The notes: generated by a model not told the origin, from the sequence alone. Shown: positions 33,720 through 42,862, counted from the stretch's first letter. The stretch: DNA of 64,000 nt from CALINF01 sp039980455 (GCA_039980455.1 JBDXCG010000003.1:930001-994000), one strand, 5' to 3'. Program-made: numbers and translations.

Positions 33720-34253
33720 TCAATCGCCGGTGAGTGTGAAGCGCTCGCCGGCTGACTCCACCTCCCCGTTCTCATCAGCCAACTCCGCTAATCGATACCA
33801 CGCTGCGCGTGTGAACATTGCGCTCAAGCCATGTTGTGCGCGTATGCAACACGCATCGCCGTGTGCGGGATCCAGAAACAATCTGTGATCGCGATTCACC
33901 TCGAGCTGGCGCCCGGTATTCAAGGTGGCTGTGAGTGTTGGCGTTGTGCCGCCCAAAGACACGTCGATATCTGTCACGATGAGTGCATGAGCATCAACCT
34001 GGATACGCCATTTCTCTACCGGCGTTACCAGATAGTATTCGCCGTCCTCCTCCCGCCGCAGAATGCTGGCGAACACACGTACAATCGCCTCGCGACGTAT
34101 TGGCTCGCCCTCGTGATACCAAGTTCCATCCGCCTCTATGCGAATATCAATATCACCCGAGAGTGCCGGCCGCCATTGATCGAGCGGCGGCTCATCAAAA
34201 TTGCGCGCCGGCCGAGCCTGCTTTGCTATCGTATCCAACGGTCCATCACTCAT
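33720..34253 (-). CDS. DUF1285 domain protein
   Basis: A 177-residue cytoplasmic protein of the DUF1285 family, whose function is not established to my knowledge. Recognisable segments are GDIDIRIEADGTWYHEGEPI, REAIVRVFASILRREEDGEY, LVTPVEKWRIQVDAHALI and RLAELADENGE near the end. GGAAAG precedes the ATG. It is convergent with the ETF-QO gene (9-base gap) and divergent from the papain-fold gene on the other side. No signal peptide or membrane segment is seen. Confidence 0.85.
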   Translation of the reverse strand: MSDGPLDTIAKQARPARNFDEPPLDQWRPALSGDIDIRIEADGTWYHEGEPIRREAIVRVFASILRREEDGEYYLVTPVEKWRIQVDAHALIVTDIDVSLGGTTPTLTATLNTGRQLEVNRDHRLFLDPAHGDACCIRAQHGLSAMFTRAAWYRLAELADENGEVESAGERFTLTGD

Positions 34254-34355
34254 AGGGACTTTCCTCTACCTCTAACCTCTACTATCGGGTTTGCTCTGGC
34301 GTGGCTCTGCACGCTGCGTTATAACTGTAGTCTCTTCCATAGTGCAACGACAACG

Positions 34356-35222
34356 ATGATCAACTGGCTTCGAGATATTGCTATTAGCTGGCTGCGGCAC
34401 AAACAGCCGTTGCCCAGTACACCATTAAGTGACTTCCAGCGCGTGCGGCATGAGGTAAGGCCTTGTGATGTCATATTAGTTGAAGGTCGCTCGCGAGTGA
34501 GTGAAGTCATTAAGCTGATCACTCAGAGCAGCTGGTCTCATGCGGCGCTATACATCGGTCGCGTACACGATATTGAAGACCCATTGCTTAAAGATGCCCT
34601 GCGCAAATTCTATGTGGGGCCGCCAGAACAGCAGTTGATTATCGAGAGCGAACTGGGCATGGGCACGGTCGTTCGACCACTCACCACTTACGAACACGAA
34701 CACTTGCGTATTTGCAGGCCGCGCGGCATTGGCCACAACGACAGTCAGGCGGCAATTGACTACGCGATCGGACAATTAGGCACAGCCTACAATGTGCGAC
34801 AGATATTTGATCTGGCGCGCTTTCTGTTTCCCTGGTTCATCATGCCAAGGCGCTGGCGATCCAGCCTGTTCAGCGCAAACCCAGGACAAAATACCCACAC
34901 AGTGTGTTCAACAATGATTGCCGAGGCGTTTGGCAGCATTGAGTTTCCAATTCTGCCACTGGTTAAGCGTGAGGAAGATGGCAAGGTACGCCTGTACATG
35001 CGCAACCCGAAGCTTTGTACACCGTCAGACTTCGACTATTCGCCCTACTTCGACATTATCAAATACCCGTTTTTAGACTTTCACAGCTACGCCCAACAGC
35101 GGCTACAGCCCTGGGGTGGTGACAGTGAACTGACAGAGTCAGAGCGGGAGTTTTATCTGGTTGAGGAGTTGCGGGGGCTGGGAGATACCGAGGACAGCGC
35201 CTCGGCATCTACAAACGACTGA
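34356..35222 (+). CDS. YiiX/YaeF-like permuted papain-fold protein
   Basis: A protein of 288 residues that resembles the YiiX/YebB branch of circularly permuted NlpC/P60 (papain-fold) enzymes. In this fold His comes before Cys: I see ITQSSWSHAALYIGRVHD (His) at about residues 56-73 and NTHTVCSTMIAEAFGS (Cys) near residue 185. RPCDVILVEGRSRVSEVI opens the domain. Known members may act on amides or thioesters of lipids or peptides; the substrate here is unknown. The ATG at 34356 is chosen; the frame is open far upstream but overlaps the DUF1285 gene. No signal peptide is evident. It ends directly against serA (zero-base convergent junction). Confidence 0.75.
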   Translation: MINWLRDIAISWLRHKQPLPSTPLSDFQRVRHEVRPCDVILVEGRSRVSEVIKLITQSSWSHAALYIGRVHDIEDPLLKDALRKFYVGPPEQQLIIESELGMGTVVRPLTTYEHEHLRICRPRGIGHNDSQAAIDYAIGQLGTAYNVRQIFDLARFLFPWFIMPRRWRSSLFSANPGQNTHTVCSTMIAEAFGSIEFPILPLVKREEDGKVRLYMRNPKLCTPSDFDYSPYFDIIKYPFLDFHSYAQQRLQPWGGDSELTESEREFYLVEELRGLGDTEDSASASTND

Positions 35223-36410
35223 TCAGTCGCAACAGTTACCAATCAAGCGCACATTAACAACGCCATCCAGAGCGCTAATGGCTGCAATGGCATCGGCAGA
35301 TGGCTGTGACTCGATGTCGATCAGATTGTAAGCGATATCGTCACGGCTCTTGTTCAGCATATCGATTACGTTGATATTTTCTTCGGCAAGAATAGCCAAT
35401 ACGCTGCCCAATACGCGTGGTACGTTGGTATTGCTCACGGCCAGTCGACAACCAGTCACATGTTCGAGTTGCAGCGCAGGAAAGTTAACTGAGTTCCGAA
35501 TGTTCCCGTTCTCAAGAAAGTCCCGCAGTTGGTCAGCCGCCATGATCGCGCAGTTGTCCTCTGCCTCGTCGGTGCTGGCACCAATATGCGGCATCAAAAT
35601 TACGTCGCTGCGGCCGATAAGATTCGGCGCAGGAAAGTCAGCTATGTACTTACGCAATGAGCCACTTTCAAGCGCCTCTACAATTGCTTCACCATCCACG
35701 ATTTCCTGTCGAGCGAAATTGAGTAAACAAGTCCCTGGACGTACAGCGCCCAAAAGTTCCGCATTGATCAGGCCTCGCGTTGAATCGAGTACTGGCAGGT
35801 GTAACGTGATGTAATCGCAGCGAGCAAACAATGCCGCCAGATTTTCAGCCTTACGCACCTGGCTGGACAAACGCCATGCCGCCTCTACTGATAGGGCCGG
35901 ATCGTAGCCCACAACATCCATACCCAGAGTTAACGCCATTTCGGCGACCATCGAGCCAATCGCGCCCAAACCTACTACGCCCAGCGTTTTTCCAACCAGC
36001 TCGCTACCTTTGAACTGCTTCTTTTGCGACTCCAGCGTCTTATTCAGCTCCACTTCATCAGTGATATCAGACAACGTTTTCACGTAGTCGATACCTTCGA
36101 CAACGCCTCTGGAACCCAGCAACAGGCCAGTGGCGACTAGTTCTTTTACTGCATTAGCATTTGCGCCCGGGGAGTTGAACACGGGAATTCCACGGCGGGT
36201 ACATTCTTCTACAGGAATATTGTTAACACCGGCACCAGCACGAGCAATAGCTTGTACCGAGTCGGGAATGTCAGCGGGCTTAAGCTTATGGCTGCGCAAC
36301 AGGATGGCGTCTGGCGCTGTGAATTCGCTCGCAATCTCAAATGCATCACGAGGCAGGCGCTCGAGCCCCTGTATGGATATCTGATTCAGGGTGAGAATCT
36401 TGCTGGCCAT
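35223..36410 (-). CDS. serA: D-3-phosphoglycerate dehydrogenase
   Basis: First step of serine synthesis, oxidising 3-phosphoglycerate with NAD. It has 395 residues from the ATG at 36410, preceded by AGGAAG. Seen are the substrate-domain IARAGAGVNNIPVEECTRRG, the NAD loop LGVVGLGAIGSMVAEMAL, the catalytic Arg region LLNFARQEIVDGEAIVEAL and the catalytic His in ILMPHIGASTDEAEDNC. A C-terminal ACT domain (GSVLAILAEENINVIDMLNK) suggests feedback by serine. The frame extends 18 residues further upstream without a ribosome site. Confidence 0.94.
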   Translation of the reverse strand: MASKILTLNQISIQGLERLPRDAFEIASEFTAPDAILLRSHKLKPADIPDSVQAIARAGAGVNNIPVEECTRRGIPVFNSPGANANAVKELVATGLLLGSRGVVEGIDYVKTLSDITDEVELNKTLESQKKQFKGSELVGKTLGVVGLGAIGSMVAEMALTLGMDVVGYDPALSVEAAWRLSSQVRKAENLAALFARCDYITLHLPVLDSTRGLINAELLGAVRPGTCLLNFARQEIVDGEAIVEALESGSLRKYIADFPAPNLIGRSDVILMPHIGASTDEAEDNCAIMAADQLRDFLENGNIRNSVNFPALQLEHVTGCRLAVSNTNVPRVLGSVLAILAEENINVIDMLNKSRDDIAYNLIDIESQPSADAIAAISALDGVVNVRLIGNCCD

Positions 36411-36477
36411 GTCTTTGAACTTCCTATTGTCTGAGGTCTCGAGGCGCAGACAGCGCCCCGACAAAAGCGTAAGCGGT

Positions 36478-38355
36478 TTACAGTACTGTGATGTCTGCGT
36501 CAGCGCGCAGTCCCTGCTGGAATTCCTGCTGCACCAGATTACCCGACTCAGCCGTTACTCGTTGGCCCAACAGCTCGCGCTGCGGGTCCGGCAGTGATTC
36601 AGCAGAACCGGCCGTGACGCGATCCAGCTCTAGCACCTGAGCATCACCTGAGTTGGTCATCACGTAATCGTAAACAGGCGCGCCTTCTGGTGTGGGTAAG
36701 CCAAACGCCCTTTGCAATACTGGTTGTGGCAGCATCGTGTTACGACGATCAGCACCAAGCTCAACCTGCCACTCGTAGCTTTGAGCCGTTGCAAAGGCCT
36801 CGACCCCTGCGCCATCACGAAGAGCCGCCAGAGCTTCCTGAGCAGCGTTCTCAACGGCTTCACGACCCAGTTCGTCACGTATCGCCATGACAATTTGCTC
36901 ACTCACATCGACCAGTGGCATTGCCTGCGGCTCATTATGCGTACGTACTCGCAGCGCAACGAAATGTTCAGGGGTCAATTCGATAACCTCCGAGTTGTGC
37001 CCCATCTCCAGAACATCTTCTGAATATGCGGCCGTCAGCAGCTTCGAGTTGCTAAACAACCCCTCCGCCTGATTGCGAGAGATCGGTTCGCTAACCACAA
37101 CCTCCTTTCCAATCTCCTGCGCAGGGCTGCTTAGGTCTTCTGCGTTAAAGGCAAGATCCCGGAAGCTCTCGACACTCAGCAACAGCGCAGCGCGCGCCTC
37201 GCTCAGCTGTACTTGCTGTTCCAGTTCGCCTCGCATCTCCTCGAACGTCACACTTTCGCCTTCACGGCGGTCCAGGAGAACGATGAAGTGGATACCTGCA
37301 TCAGTGGCAACAGGATCGGATATCTGATCGACTTCCAGCGTGGCAATCGCCTCTTCCATCTCGGCAGGAAATGCATCCCCTGCTGAAAAGCCCAGGTCTC
37401 CGCCACTGGCAGCCGATCCGATGTCGTCTGAAAATTCACCGGCAAGTGCCGCAAAGTCGCCGCCTGCTGCCAGCGCCTGTGCAACGGTATCGATACGTTC
37501 TTGGTAGGCGGCGTCATCTTCGTCTGCGCCCTGCTCCAGCAAAATGTGTGCAACCCGGTTTTCTGTCTGGTACTGATAATCTTGCTGGGCAAGCTCATAC
37601 TGCTCACGCAGCTCAGTCTCTGATACGGGCTCACGAAAATCGTCTACTACAATCTCAACATACTCCAATACGACTGTCTCAGGCGTCTGGAATCGCGCGG
37701 CATTAGTCTCGTAGTAGGCTGCGATATCAGCTTCAGATATCTGTGCATCGGCCCTGAATCGTTCTATCGGGATAGTGAGGTAACGCACATCACGCTGTTC
37801 TTGGGTAATACGCGCCGTAAGTGCTACCTCTGCTGGCGTAGCAAAATCACTGCCTCCCAGACCGCTGCGTAACTGGTTAGCCACCAGGTCTTCCTGCAAC
37901 CCCAACTTAAAGGAGAAAGGCGTGTATCCAGCGCTAGACAGTACGCTCTTGTAAACATCTGGTGAGAATTGACCATCCAATTGGAACTGTGTCATCCCCG
38001 CCACAACCGTGCCGATTTCCTGCTCTGACACTGTCAGACCCAGTTCAGCCGCCGATTGCATAAGCAGTTTACGACCGATCAGTGAGTCAACTGCCGAGGC
38101 CGTCAGTCGTTGGTCGTCCAGCATCGCCGGATCCAGTGCCTCACCCATCATGGCGATCAGCTGTCGCCTTTGAGTATTCACCGCCTGCTCTACTTCGGCC
38201 GGGCTAATATCTTCGCCGTTAACTTCGGCGATACCTCCGCCCCCGCCGCCAAGCAGGATCGATTCGATCCCAAACAATGCAAACGAAATAACGATGAGAC
38301 CAATGATGACTTTGGCCGTCGTACCCTTGGTACTCTGGCGGATATCTTGAAGCAT
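36478..38355 (-). CDS. ppiD: Peptidyl-prolyl cis-trans isomerase / chaperone PpiD
   Basis: Inner-membrane-anchored periplasmic chaperone near the Sec translocon. It has 625 residues (E. coli 623). The N-terminal cytoplasmic stub is followed by one transmembrane helix (VIIGLIVISFALFGIESI, about residues 16-33). A SurA-like N-domain follows (NGEDISPAEVEQAVNTQRRQ). One parvulin domain lies at about residues 260-360: VAHILLEQGADEDDAAYQER, LAGEFSDDIGSAASGGDLGF. It is downstream of hupB, separated by a terminator, the order tig-clpP-clpX-lon-hupB-ppiD being widely conserved. Confidence 0.94.
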   Translation of the reverse strand: MLQDIRQSTKGTTAKVIIGLIVISFALFGIESILLGGGGGGIAEVNGEDISPAEVEQAVNTQRRQLIAMMGEALDPAMLDDQRLTASAVDSLIGRKLLMQSAAELGLTVSEQEIGTVVAGMTQFQLDGQFSPDVYKSVLSSAGYTPFSFKLGLQEDLVANQLRSGLGGSDFATPAEVALTARITQEQRDVRYLTIPIERFRADAQISEADIAAYYETNAARFQTPETVVLEYVEIVVDDFREPVSETELREQYELAQQDYQYQTENRVAHILLEQGADEDDAAYQERIDTVAQALAAGGDFAALAGEFSDDIGSAASGGDLGFSAGDAFPAEMEEAIATLEVDQISDPVATDAGIHFIVLLDRREGESVTFEEMRGELEQQVQLSEARAALLLSVESFRDLAFNAEDLSSPAQEIGKEVVVSEPISRNQAEGLFSNSKLLTAAYSEDVLEMGHNSEVIELTPEHFVALRVRTHNEPQAMPLVDVSEQIVMAIRDELGREAVENAAQEALAALRDGAGVEAFATAQSYEWQVELGADRRNTMLPQPVLQRAFGLPTPEGAPVYDYVMTNSGDAQVLELDRVTAGSAESLPDPQRELLGQRVTAESGNLVQQEFQQGLRADADITVL

Positions 38356-38397
38356 GAAGCACTACCGTATTGAAATCTATAAATGCGTGGTGGAAGC

Positions 38398-38424
38398 AAA
38401 AAAGCGCACGAAACGTGCGCTTTT
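38398..38424 (-). terminator. Intrinsic terminator of hupB (bidirectional shape)
   Basis: Stem AAAGCGCACG-AAA-CGTGCGCTTT at 38401-38423. On the minus strand it ends in six T (38403-38398), so it stops hupB transcription about 80 bases after its stop codon. On the plus strand only four T follow. Confidence 0.9.
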
Positions 38425-38502
38425 CAATTACTCGAGCGTCCAGGAGATGCGTATTCTAGGGCCGACGTCGCGGCCTGTCACGCCCTACCTGAAACGAGAG
38501 TA

Positions 38503-38778
38503 TCAGGAGTTAACGGCATCCTTAAGAGCCTTACCTGCTTTAAAGCCTGGAACGTTCGACGCTTTGATCTGAATAGTTGCGCCTGTCTGAGGGTTACGGC
38601 CCTCACGTGCTGCACGGTGCTTAACCGCAAACGTACCAAAACCAACCAGAGATACCTGGTCGCCTTTCTTGAGTGTATCAGTTACTGCGTCTACTACTGC
38701 GTCCAGCGCGCGGCCGGCGTCAGCTTTGGATAGATCAGCCGAAGCTGCAATTGCATCGATGAGTTCTGTCTTATTCAC
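38503..38778 (-). CDS. hupB: DNA-binding protein HU-beta
   Basis: Nucleoid-associated histone-like protein of 91 residues. It reads NKTELIDAIAASADLSKADA at the N-terminus, VSLVGFGTFAVKHRAAREGR in the core and the DNA-intercalating arm GRNPQTGATIQIKASNVPGF with the conserved Pro, ending FKAGKALKDAVN. The start is a GTG eight bases after AAGGGG. Two control elements are visible nearby: a sigma-70 promoter overlapped by a 10 bp palindrome upstream, and a strong terminator downstream. Confidence 0.97.
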   Translation of the reverse strand: MNKTELIDAIAASADLSKADAGRALDAVVDAVTDTLKKGDQVSLVGFGTFAVKHRAAREGRNPQTGATIQIKASNVPGFKAGKALKDAVNS

Positions 38779-38846
38779 ACTTATCCCCTTGAGGTGTTTT
38801 ATCGGTGTTGGACGGGCTTTCGAGCCCTAAAGGACTGATAGTCGCG

Positions 38847-38875
38847 TCGCGAGACTTTATAACGCAGTCTCGCGA
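38847..38875. promoter_or_regulatory. Perfect 10 bp palindrome over the hupB -10 region
   Basis: TCGCGAGACT (38847-38856) and AGTCTCGCGA (38866-38875) are exact inverted repeats with a 9-base spacer. The left arm overlaps the -10 box and start site of the hupB promoter, the right arm lies in the spacer region. A repressor site is the simplest reading; no T-run follows, so it is not a lon terminator. Confidence 0.6.
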
Positions 38876-38882
38876 TGGTCAA
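38854..38882 (-). promoter_or_regulatory. Sigma-70 promoter of hupB
   Basis: Minus strand TTGACC (38882-38877, five of six to consensus), 17-base spacer, TAAAGT (38859-38854, four of six). An alternative -10, TATAAA, sits two bases closer. The start would be near 38847, giving a leader of about 70 bases. Confidence 0.6.
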
Positions 38883-38896
38883 CCGCAACCCCAGTA

Positions 38897-41311
38897 TTAA
38901 TGCGTGTTTATGCGATTATTTTCACTTTCGTCTGTCTCAGGCGACCCTGCAAGTGTACCCGCGAGGTAGTCTTCGTCAGACAAAGGTTCCGGCGCGGACT
39001 CCAATGCCAGCGTAAGGACTTCGTCGATCCACTTCACAGCCTTGATATCCAGATGTTCCTTGATGTTATCAGGCACTTCTTTCAGGTCGCGTTCGTTCTC
39101 TTTGGGTATGATCACCGTCTTGATACCACCACGGCGCGCCGCCAGCAGCTTTTCCTTCAGGCCACCTATCGGTAGCACCTCGCCGCGAAGCGTGATCTCA
39201 CCGGTCATTGCAACATCGGCGCGTACTGGAATATTGGTACACACAGACACCAGCGCGGTGCACATGGCAACGCCCGCACTCGGGCCGTCCTTGGGCGTAG
39301 CGCCCTCTGGCACGTGAAAGTGCACGTCGTGCTTATCGTGGTAGGTTGCTGGAATACCCAGCACTTGCGAGCGACTGCGCACCACGGTGGTGGCCGCCTG
39401 AATTGACTCCTGCATCACATCGCCCAGCGAGCCCGTTTTCACATGCCGCCCTTTACCAGTGACAGATACAGCCTCTATCGTGAGCAACTCGCCGCCCACT
39501 GAGGTCCAAGCAAGACCTGTGACCTGGCCGATTTTGTTCTCTTCCTCGGCGATGCCGTAGTTGTGCTTTCGAACGCCCAGCAGGTCGGGCAGCATTTCTG
39601 CCGTGACCTCTGTGCTGCCTTTAAGCTCGCCTAGCGCAAAGGCTTTCACCATCTTGCGGCATACCTTGGCGATCTCGCGCTCCAAGGCTCGCACGCCAGC
39701 CTCACGTGTGTAGTAGCGAATAATGTCCAACAACGCGCCGTCACTGACGGTGATCTCGTCTTTCTTCAATCCGTTGAGCTTGATTTGCTTCGGGTTGAGA
39801 TAGCGCTGAGCGATGTTGAGCTTTTCGTCTTCGGTGTAACCGGGAATGCGGATAACTTCCATTCGGTCCAACAGTGGCCCGGGGATATTCATGGTGTTGG
39901 ATGTGCATACGAACATGACATCTGACAGATCGTAATCCACCTCCAGATAATGATCGTTAAACGCGTGGTTTTGCTCGGGATCCAGCACCTCTAGCATGGC
40001 AGAGGCCGGATCGCCCCGGTGATCCATACCCATCTTGTCGATTTCATCAAGCAGAAACAGCGGGTTCTTAACGCCTGCTTTAGACATTTTTTGTAGTAAC
40101 TTGCCAGGCATAGAGCCGATATAGGTGCGTCGATGACCGCGGATTTCAGCCTCATCACGCACACCACCTAAGGCCATACGCACGAACTTACGATTGGTAG
40201 CACGCGCCAATGACTCACCCAGCGATGTCTTACCGACACCGGGAGGGCCTACCAGGCACAAAACAGGGCCCTTTACTTTGCGCACACGCTTTTGAACGGC
40301 TAGATATTCCAGGATGCGGTCTTTCACCTCATCCAGCCCGTAGTGATCTTCATCGAGAATCTTCGTCGCGCGCTTCAGATCATGCTTCACCTTGCTGCGC
40401 TTGGCCCAAGGGACGTTAACCATCCAGTCTATGTAGCTACGTACTACAGATGCCTCAGCCGACATCGGTGACATCATCTTCAACTTGCCCAGTTCTGATT
40501 CGGCCTTATCACGGGCCTCTTCAGGCATTTTTGCCTCATCAATACGCGCTTGCAGCTCGTCGAGTTCGTTGGGTGCTTCATCCATATCACCCAGCTCTTT
40601 CTGAATCGCCTTCATCTGCTCATTCAGATAGTACTCGCGCTGGCTCTTTTCCATCTGCTTTTTGACGCGACCGCGGATGCGCTTTTCCACTTGGAAGAGA
40701 TCGATCTCGGCTTCCATCAGACCCATCAGATGTTCAAGGCGAGCGCGGATACCGGAGATCTCAAGAATCTTCTGCTTCTCTTCCAAATCCACGCTCATGT
40801 GCGCGGCGATGGTGTCCGCCAGACGACCAGGCTCATCGATACCGGTGAGAGACGTCAGCACCTCGGCGGGGACCTTTTTACTTAAATTGACGTACTTTTC
40901 GAACTGCGCGACGGTGGAGCGCAACAGGGCCTCGACCTCGTCCTCTGGTATCTCCTCACTCTCGATTTCGCGTACACCCGCCGTGGCAAAATCACCATCA
41001 TCATTGACGTGATCCACCATCGCCCGGTAACCGCCTTCGACCAACACTTTGATAGTGCCATCAGGGAGTTTAAGCAGCTGTAGAATGTTTGAGACGGTAC
41101 CTATCTGGTAGATATCGTCGGCGCCGGGGTTGTCCTCGGCTGCGCTACGCTGCGCAACGAGCAATACCTGCTTGTCGCTGGCCATAGCGTCCTCTAACGC
41201 TTCAATCGACTTCTCTCTACCAACGAATAATGGCAACACCATGTGTGGGTAGACCACGACATCGCGCAATGGCAAAAGGGGTAGTTCGAGAACAGAAGAC
41301 GTGGGGGACAT
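38897..41311 (-). CDS. lon: ATP-dependent protease Lon
   Basis: Homohexameric AAA+ protease for misfolded and regulatory proteins. It has 804 residues. Order: N-domain starting LELPLLPLRDVVVYPHMVLP, coiled-coil region, AAA+ module with Walker A VGPPGVGKTSLGESLARA and LFLLDEIDKMGMDHRGD, and the C-terminal protease domain with the Ser-Lys dyad in PEGATPKDGPSAGVAMCTAL (Ser) and GGLKEKLLAARRGGIKTVI (Lys). CGGAG precedes the ATG. A sigma-32-type promoter lies 40-66 bases upstream. It follows clpX and precedes hupB. Confidence 0.98.
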   Translation of the reverse strand: MSPTSSVLELPLLPLRDVVVYPHMVLPLFVGREKSIEALEDAMASDKQVLLVAQRSAAEDNPGADDIYQIGTVSNILQLLKLPDGTIKVLVEGGYRAMVDHVNDDGDFATAGVREIESEEIPEDEVEALLRSTVAQFEKYVNLSKKVPAEVLTSLTGIDEPGRLADTIAAHMSVDLEEKQKILEISGIRARLEHLMGLMEAEIDLFQVEKRIRGRVKKQMEKSQREYYLNEQMKAIQKELGDMDEAPNELDELQARIDEAKMPEEARDKAESELGKLKMMSPMSAEASVVRSYIDWMVNVPWAKRSKVKHDLKRATKILDEDHYGLDEVKDRILEYLAVQKRVRKVKGPVLCLVGPPGVGKTSLGESLARATNRKFVRMALGGVRDEAEIRGHRRTYIGSMPGKLLQKMSKAGVKNPLFLLDEIDKMGMDHRGDPASAMLEVLDPEQNHAFNDHYLEVDYDLSDVMFVCTSNTMNIPGPLLDRMEVIRIPGYTEDEKLNIAQRYLNPKQIKLNGLKKDEITVSDGALLDIIRYYTREAGVRALEREIAKVCRKMVKAFALGELKGSTEVTAEMLPDLLGVRKHNYGIAEEENKIGQVTGLAWTSVGGELLTIEAVSVTGKGRHVKTGSLGDVMQESIQAATTVVRSRSQVLGIPATYHDKHDVHFHVPEGATPKDGPSAGVAMCTALVSVCTNIPVRADVAMTGEITLRGEVLPIGGLKEKLLAARRGGIKTVIIPKENERDLKEVPDNIKEHLDIKAVKWIDEVLTLALESAPEPLSDEDYLAGTLAGSPETDESENNRINTH

Positions 41312-41349
41312 ACAAAATCTCCGAGTAAAGCGAGTCAGTTACCTGACTG

Positions 41350-41377
41350 ATATGGGGGCCCTATTCCAAAACGCAAG
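41350..41377 (-). promoter_or_regulatory. Heat-shock (sigma-32) promoter of lon
   Basis: Minus strand CTTGCGT (41377-41371), a 13-base spacer, then CCCCATAT (41357-41350). The E. coli sigma-32 consensus is CTTGAAA with 11-16 bases to CCCCATNT, so the -10 is perfect and the -35 keeps CTTG. A start near 41343 gives a leader of about 32 bases before the lon ATG. lon is a classic heat-shock gene. Confidence 0.75.
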
Positions 41378-41407
41378 CCTGCAGCTGGAATCATGGGCCC
41401 TGGAAGC

Positions 41408-41425
41408 ACCGGCCTGAGCCGGTGA
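41408..41425 (-). promoter_or_regulatory. Hairpin after clpX, weak terminator
   Basis: CACCGGC-CTGA-GCCGGTG, a perfect 7 bp stem eight bases after the clpX stop (41433). The minus strand continues CTTCC with no T-run, so it is at most a weak or Rho-assisted terminator, or a 3' stabiliser. Confidence 0.4.
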
Positions 41426-41432
41426 CAGCTGG

Positions 41433-42722
41433 CTACTCCTCGGTGGAAGCAGCTCTGGCGGGCTCGCTGTTTTGATAAACCAGCAGCGGCTCGGAATCAC
41501 CCTTAATTACCGACTCATCGATAACGACTTTCGATACATCATCGCGAGACGGTATGTTGTACATCGAATCGAGCAACACGCCCTCTAGTATGGAGCGCAG
41601 TCCGCGGGCGCCGGTCTTGCGTTCCATCGCCTTATCAGCGATCGCGCGCAGTCCATCCTCACGGAAATCGACTTCCACACCCTCCATCTCAAACAGCTTG
41701 CTGTACTGCTTGGTCAACGAGTTCTTGGGTTCGGTAAGGATTTGCACCAAAGCATCGATGTCGAGTTCTTCAAGTGTGGCAATCACGGGCAATCGACCCA
41801 CGAACTCTGGAATCAAACCGTACTGCACCAGGTCGTCGGGCTCGAGTTCAAACAACAGCTCACCCACGTTGCGGGTTTCGTCCTTGCTTTTGACCTCGGC
41901 ATTAAAGCCTATGCCACCTTTTTCAGAGCGGTTGCGAATAACCTTGTCGAGACCCGCAAAAGCACCGCCACAGATGAACAGAATGTTGGAGGTATCAACC
42001 TGCAGAAACTCTTGCTGTGGATGCTTGCGACCACCCTGCGGAGGTACAGAAGCCACCGTGCCCTCAATGAGCTTCAGCAACGCCTGTTGTACACCCTCGC
42101 CCGACACATCACGTGTGATCGACGGGTTGTCTGACTTGCGTGAAATCTTGTCGATCTCATCGATATACACAATACCAACCTGAGCCTTGTCTACATCATA
42201 GTCGCACTTCTGCAGCAACTTCTGGATGATGTTTTCGACATCTTCACCGACATAGCCCGCTTCAGTCAGCGTGGTGGCATCTGCGATGGTAAATGGCACA
42301 TCGAGTAGGCGAGCCAACGTCTCCGCCAACAGTGTCTTACCGGATCCGGTAGGACCTACCAGTAGAATATTACTCTTGCCCAGCTCTACCTCTTCACCAC
42401 GACCTTTGTCGTAGCGCAGACGCTTATAGTGGTTATATACCGCAACAGACAGTACTTTCTTGGCGCGCTTCTGACCGATCACGTACTCGTCAAGAATTTC
42501 CTTGATTTCACGGGGCGTGGGCAGACTGTCCTCGGACTTCTCGCTGTTACTTTCCTGGACTTCCTCGCGGATGATGTCATTGCACAGGTCGACGCATTCG
42601 TCACAGATGAACACCGAAGGGCCGGCGATCAGTTTGCGCACTTCATGTTGGCTTTTGCCACAGAACGAGCAATACAGCAGCTTGCCGCCATCGTCGCCAG
42701 ATGTGGTGGTTTCGTCAGTCAT
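41433..42722 (-). CDS. clpX: ATP-dependent Clp protease ATP-binding subunit ClpX
   Basis: AAA+ unfoldase partner of ClpP, 429 residues. The N-terminal zinc-binding domain has LLYCSFCGKSQHEV and SVFICDECVDLC (four Cys). The AAA+ domain has Walker A LLVGPTGSGKTLLAETLARL, pore loop DATTLTEAGYVGEDVENII with the G-Y-V-G motif, Walker B VGIVYIDEIDKISR, and the ClpP-docking I-G-F loop in EKGGIGFNAEV. AAGGGA precedes the ATG. A 140-base gap to clpP may hold its own promoter. Confidence 0.98.
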   Translation of the reverse strand: MTDETTTSGDDGGKLLYCSFCGKSQHEVRKLIAGPSVFICDECVDLCNDIIREEVQESNSEKSEDSLPTPREIKEILDEYVIGQKRAKKVLSVAVYNHYKRLRYDKGRGEEVELGKSNILLVGPTGSGKTLLAETLARLLDVPFTIADATTLTEAGYVGEDVENIIQKLLQKCDYDVDKAQVGIVYIDEIDKISRKSDNPSITRDVSGEGVQQALLKLIEGTVASVPPQGGRKHPQQEFLQVDTSNILFICGGAFAGLDKVIRNRSEKGGIGFNAEVKSKDETRNVGELLFELEPDDLVQYGLIPEFVGRLPVIATLEELDIDALVQILTEPKNSLTKQYSKLFEMEGVEVDFREDGLRAIADKAMERKTGARGLRSILEGVLLDSMYNIPSRDDVSKVVIDESVIKGDSEPLLVYQNSEPARAASTEE

Positions 42723-42862
42723 TCAGTATCCCTTTGTCAGCGCCGAGGCGTTGCAGGTAAAGCCCTTCTTCGCACGACCCTAAGATGATGTTTTTTGGCG
42801 GTATTTGCAAGTGTTCCGCACGCTACGGACCCTGATTTTACCGCCATTGTGGCCTATCTGGC

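Noticed and set aside
33831..34355. N-terminal extension of the papain-fold gene
   Set aside because: The frame is open but lies opposite the DUF1285 gene; the protein family begins near the ATG at 34356.
41554..42183. 209-residue plus-strand frame opposite clpX
   Set aside because: Antisense shadow of a highly conserved gene; serine/proline-rich and featureless.
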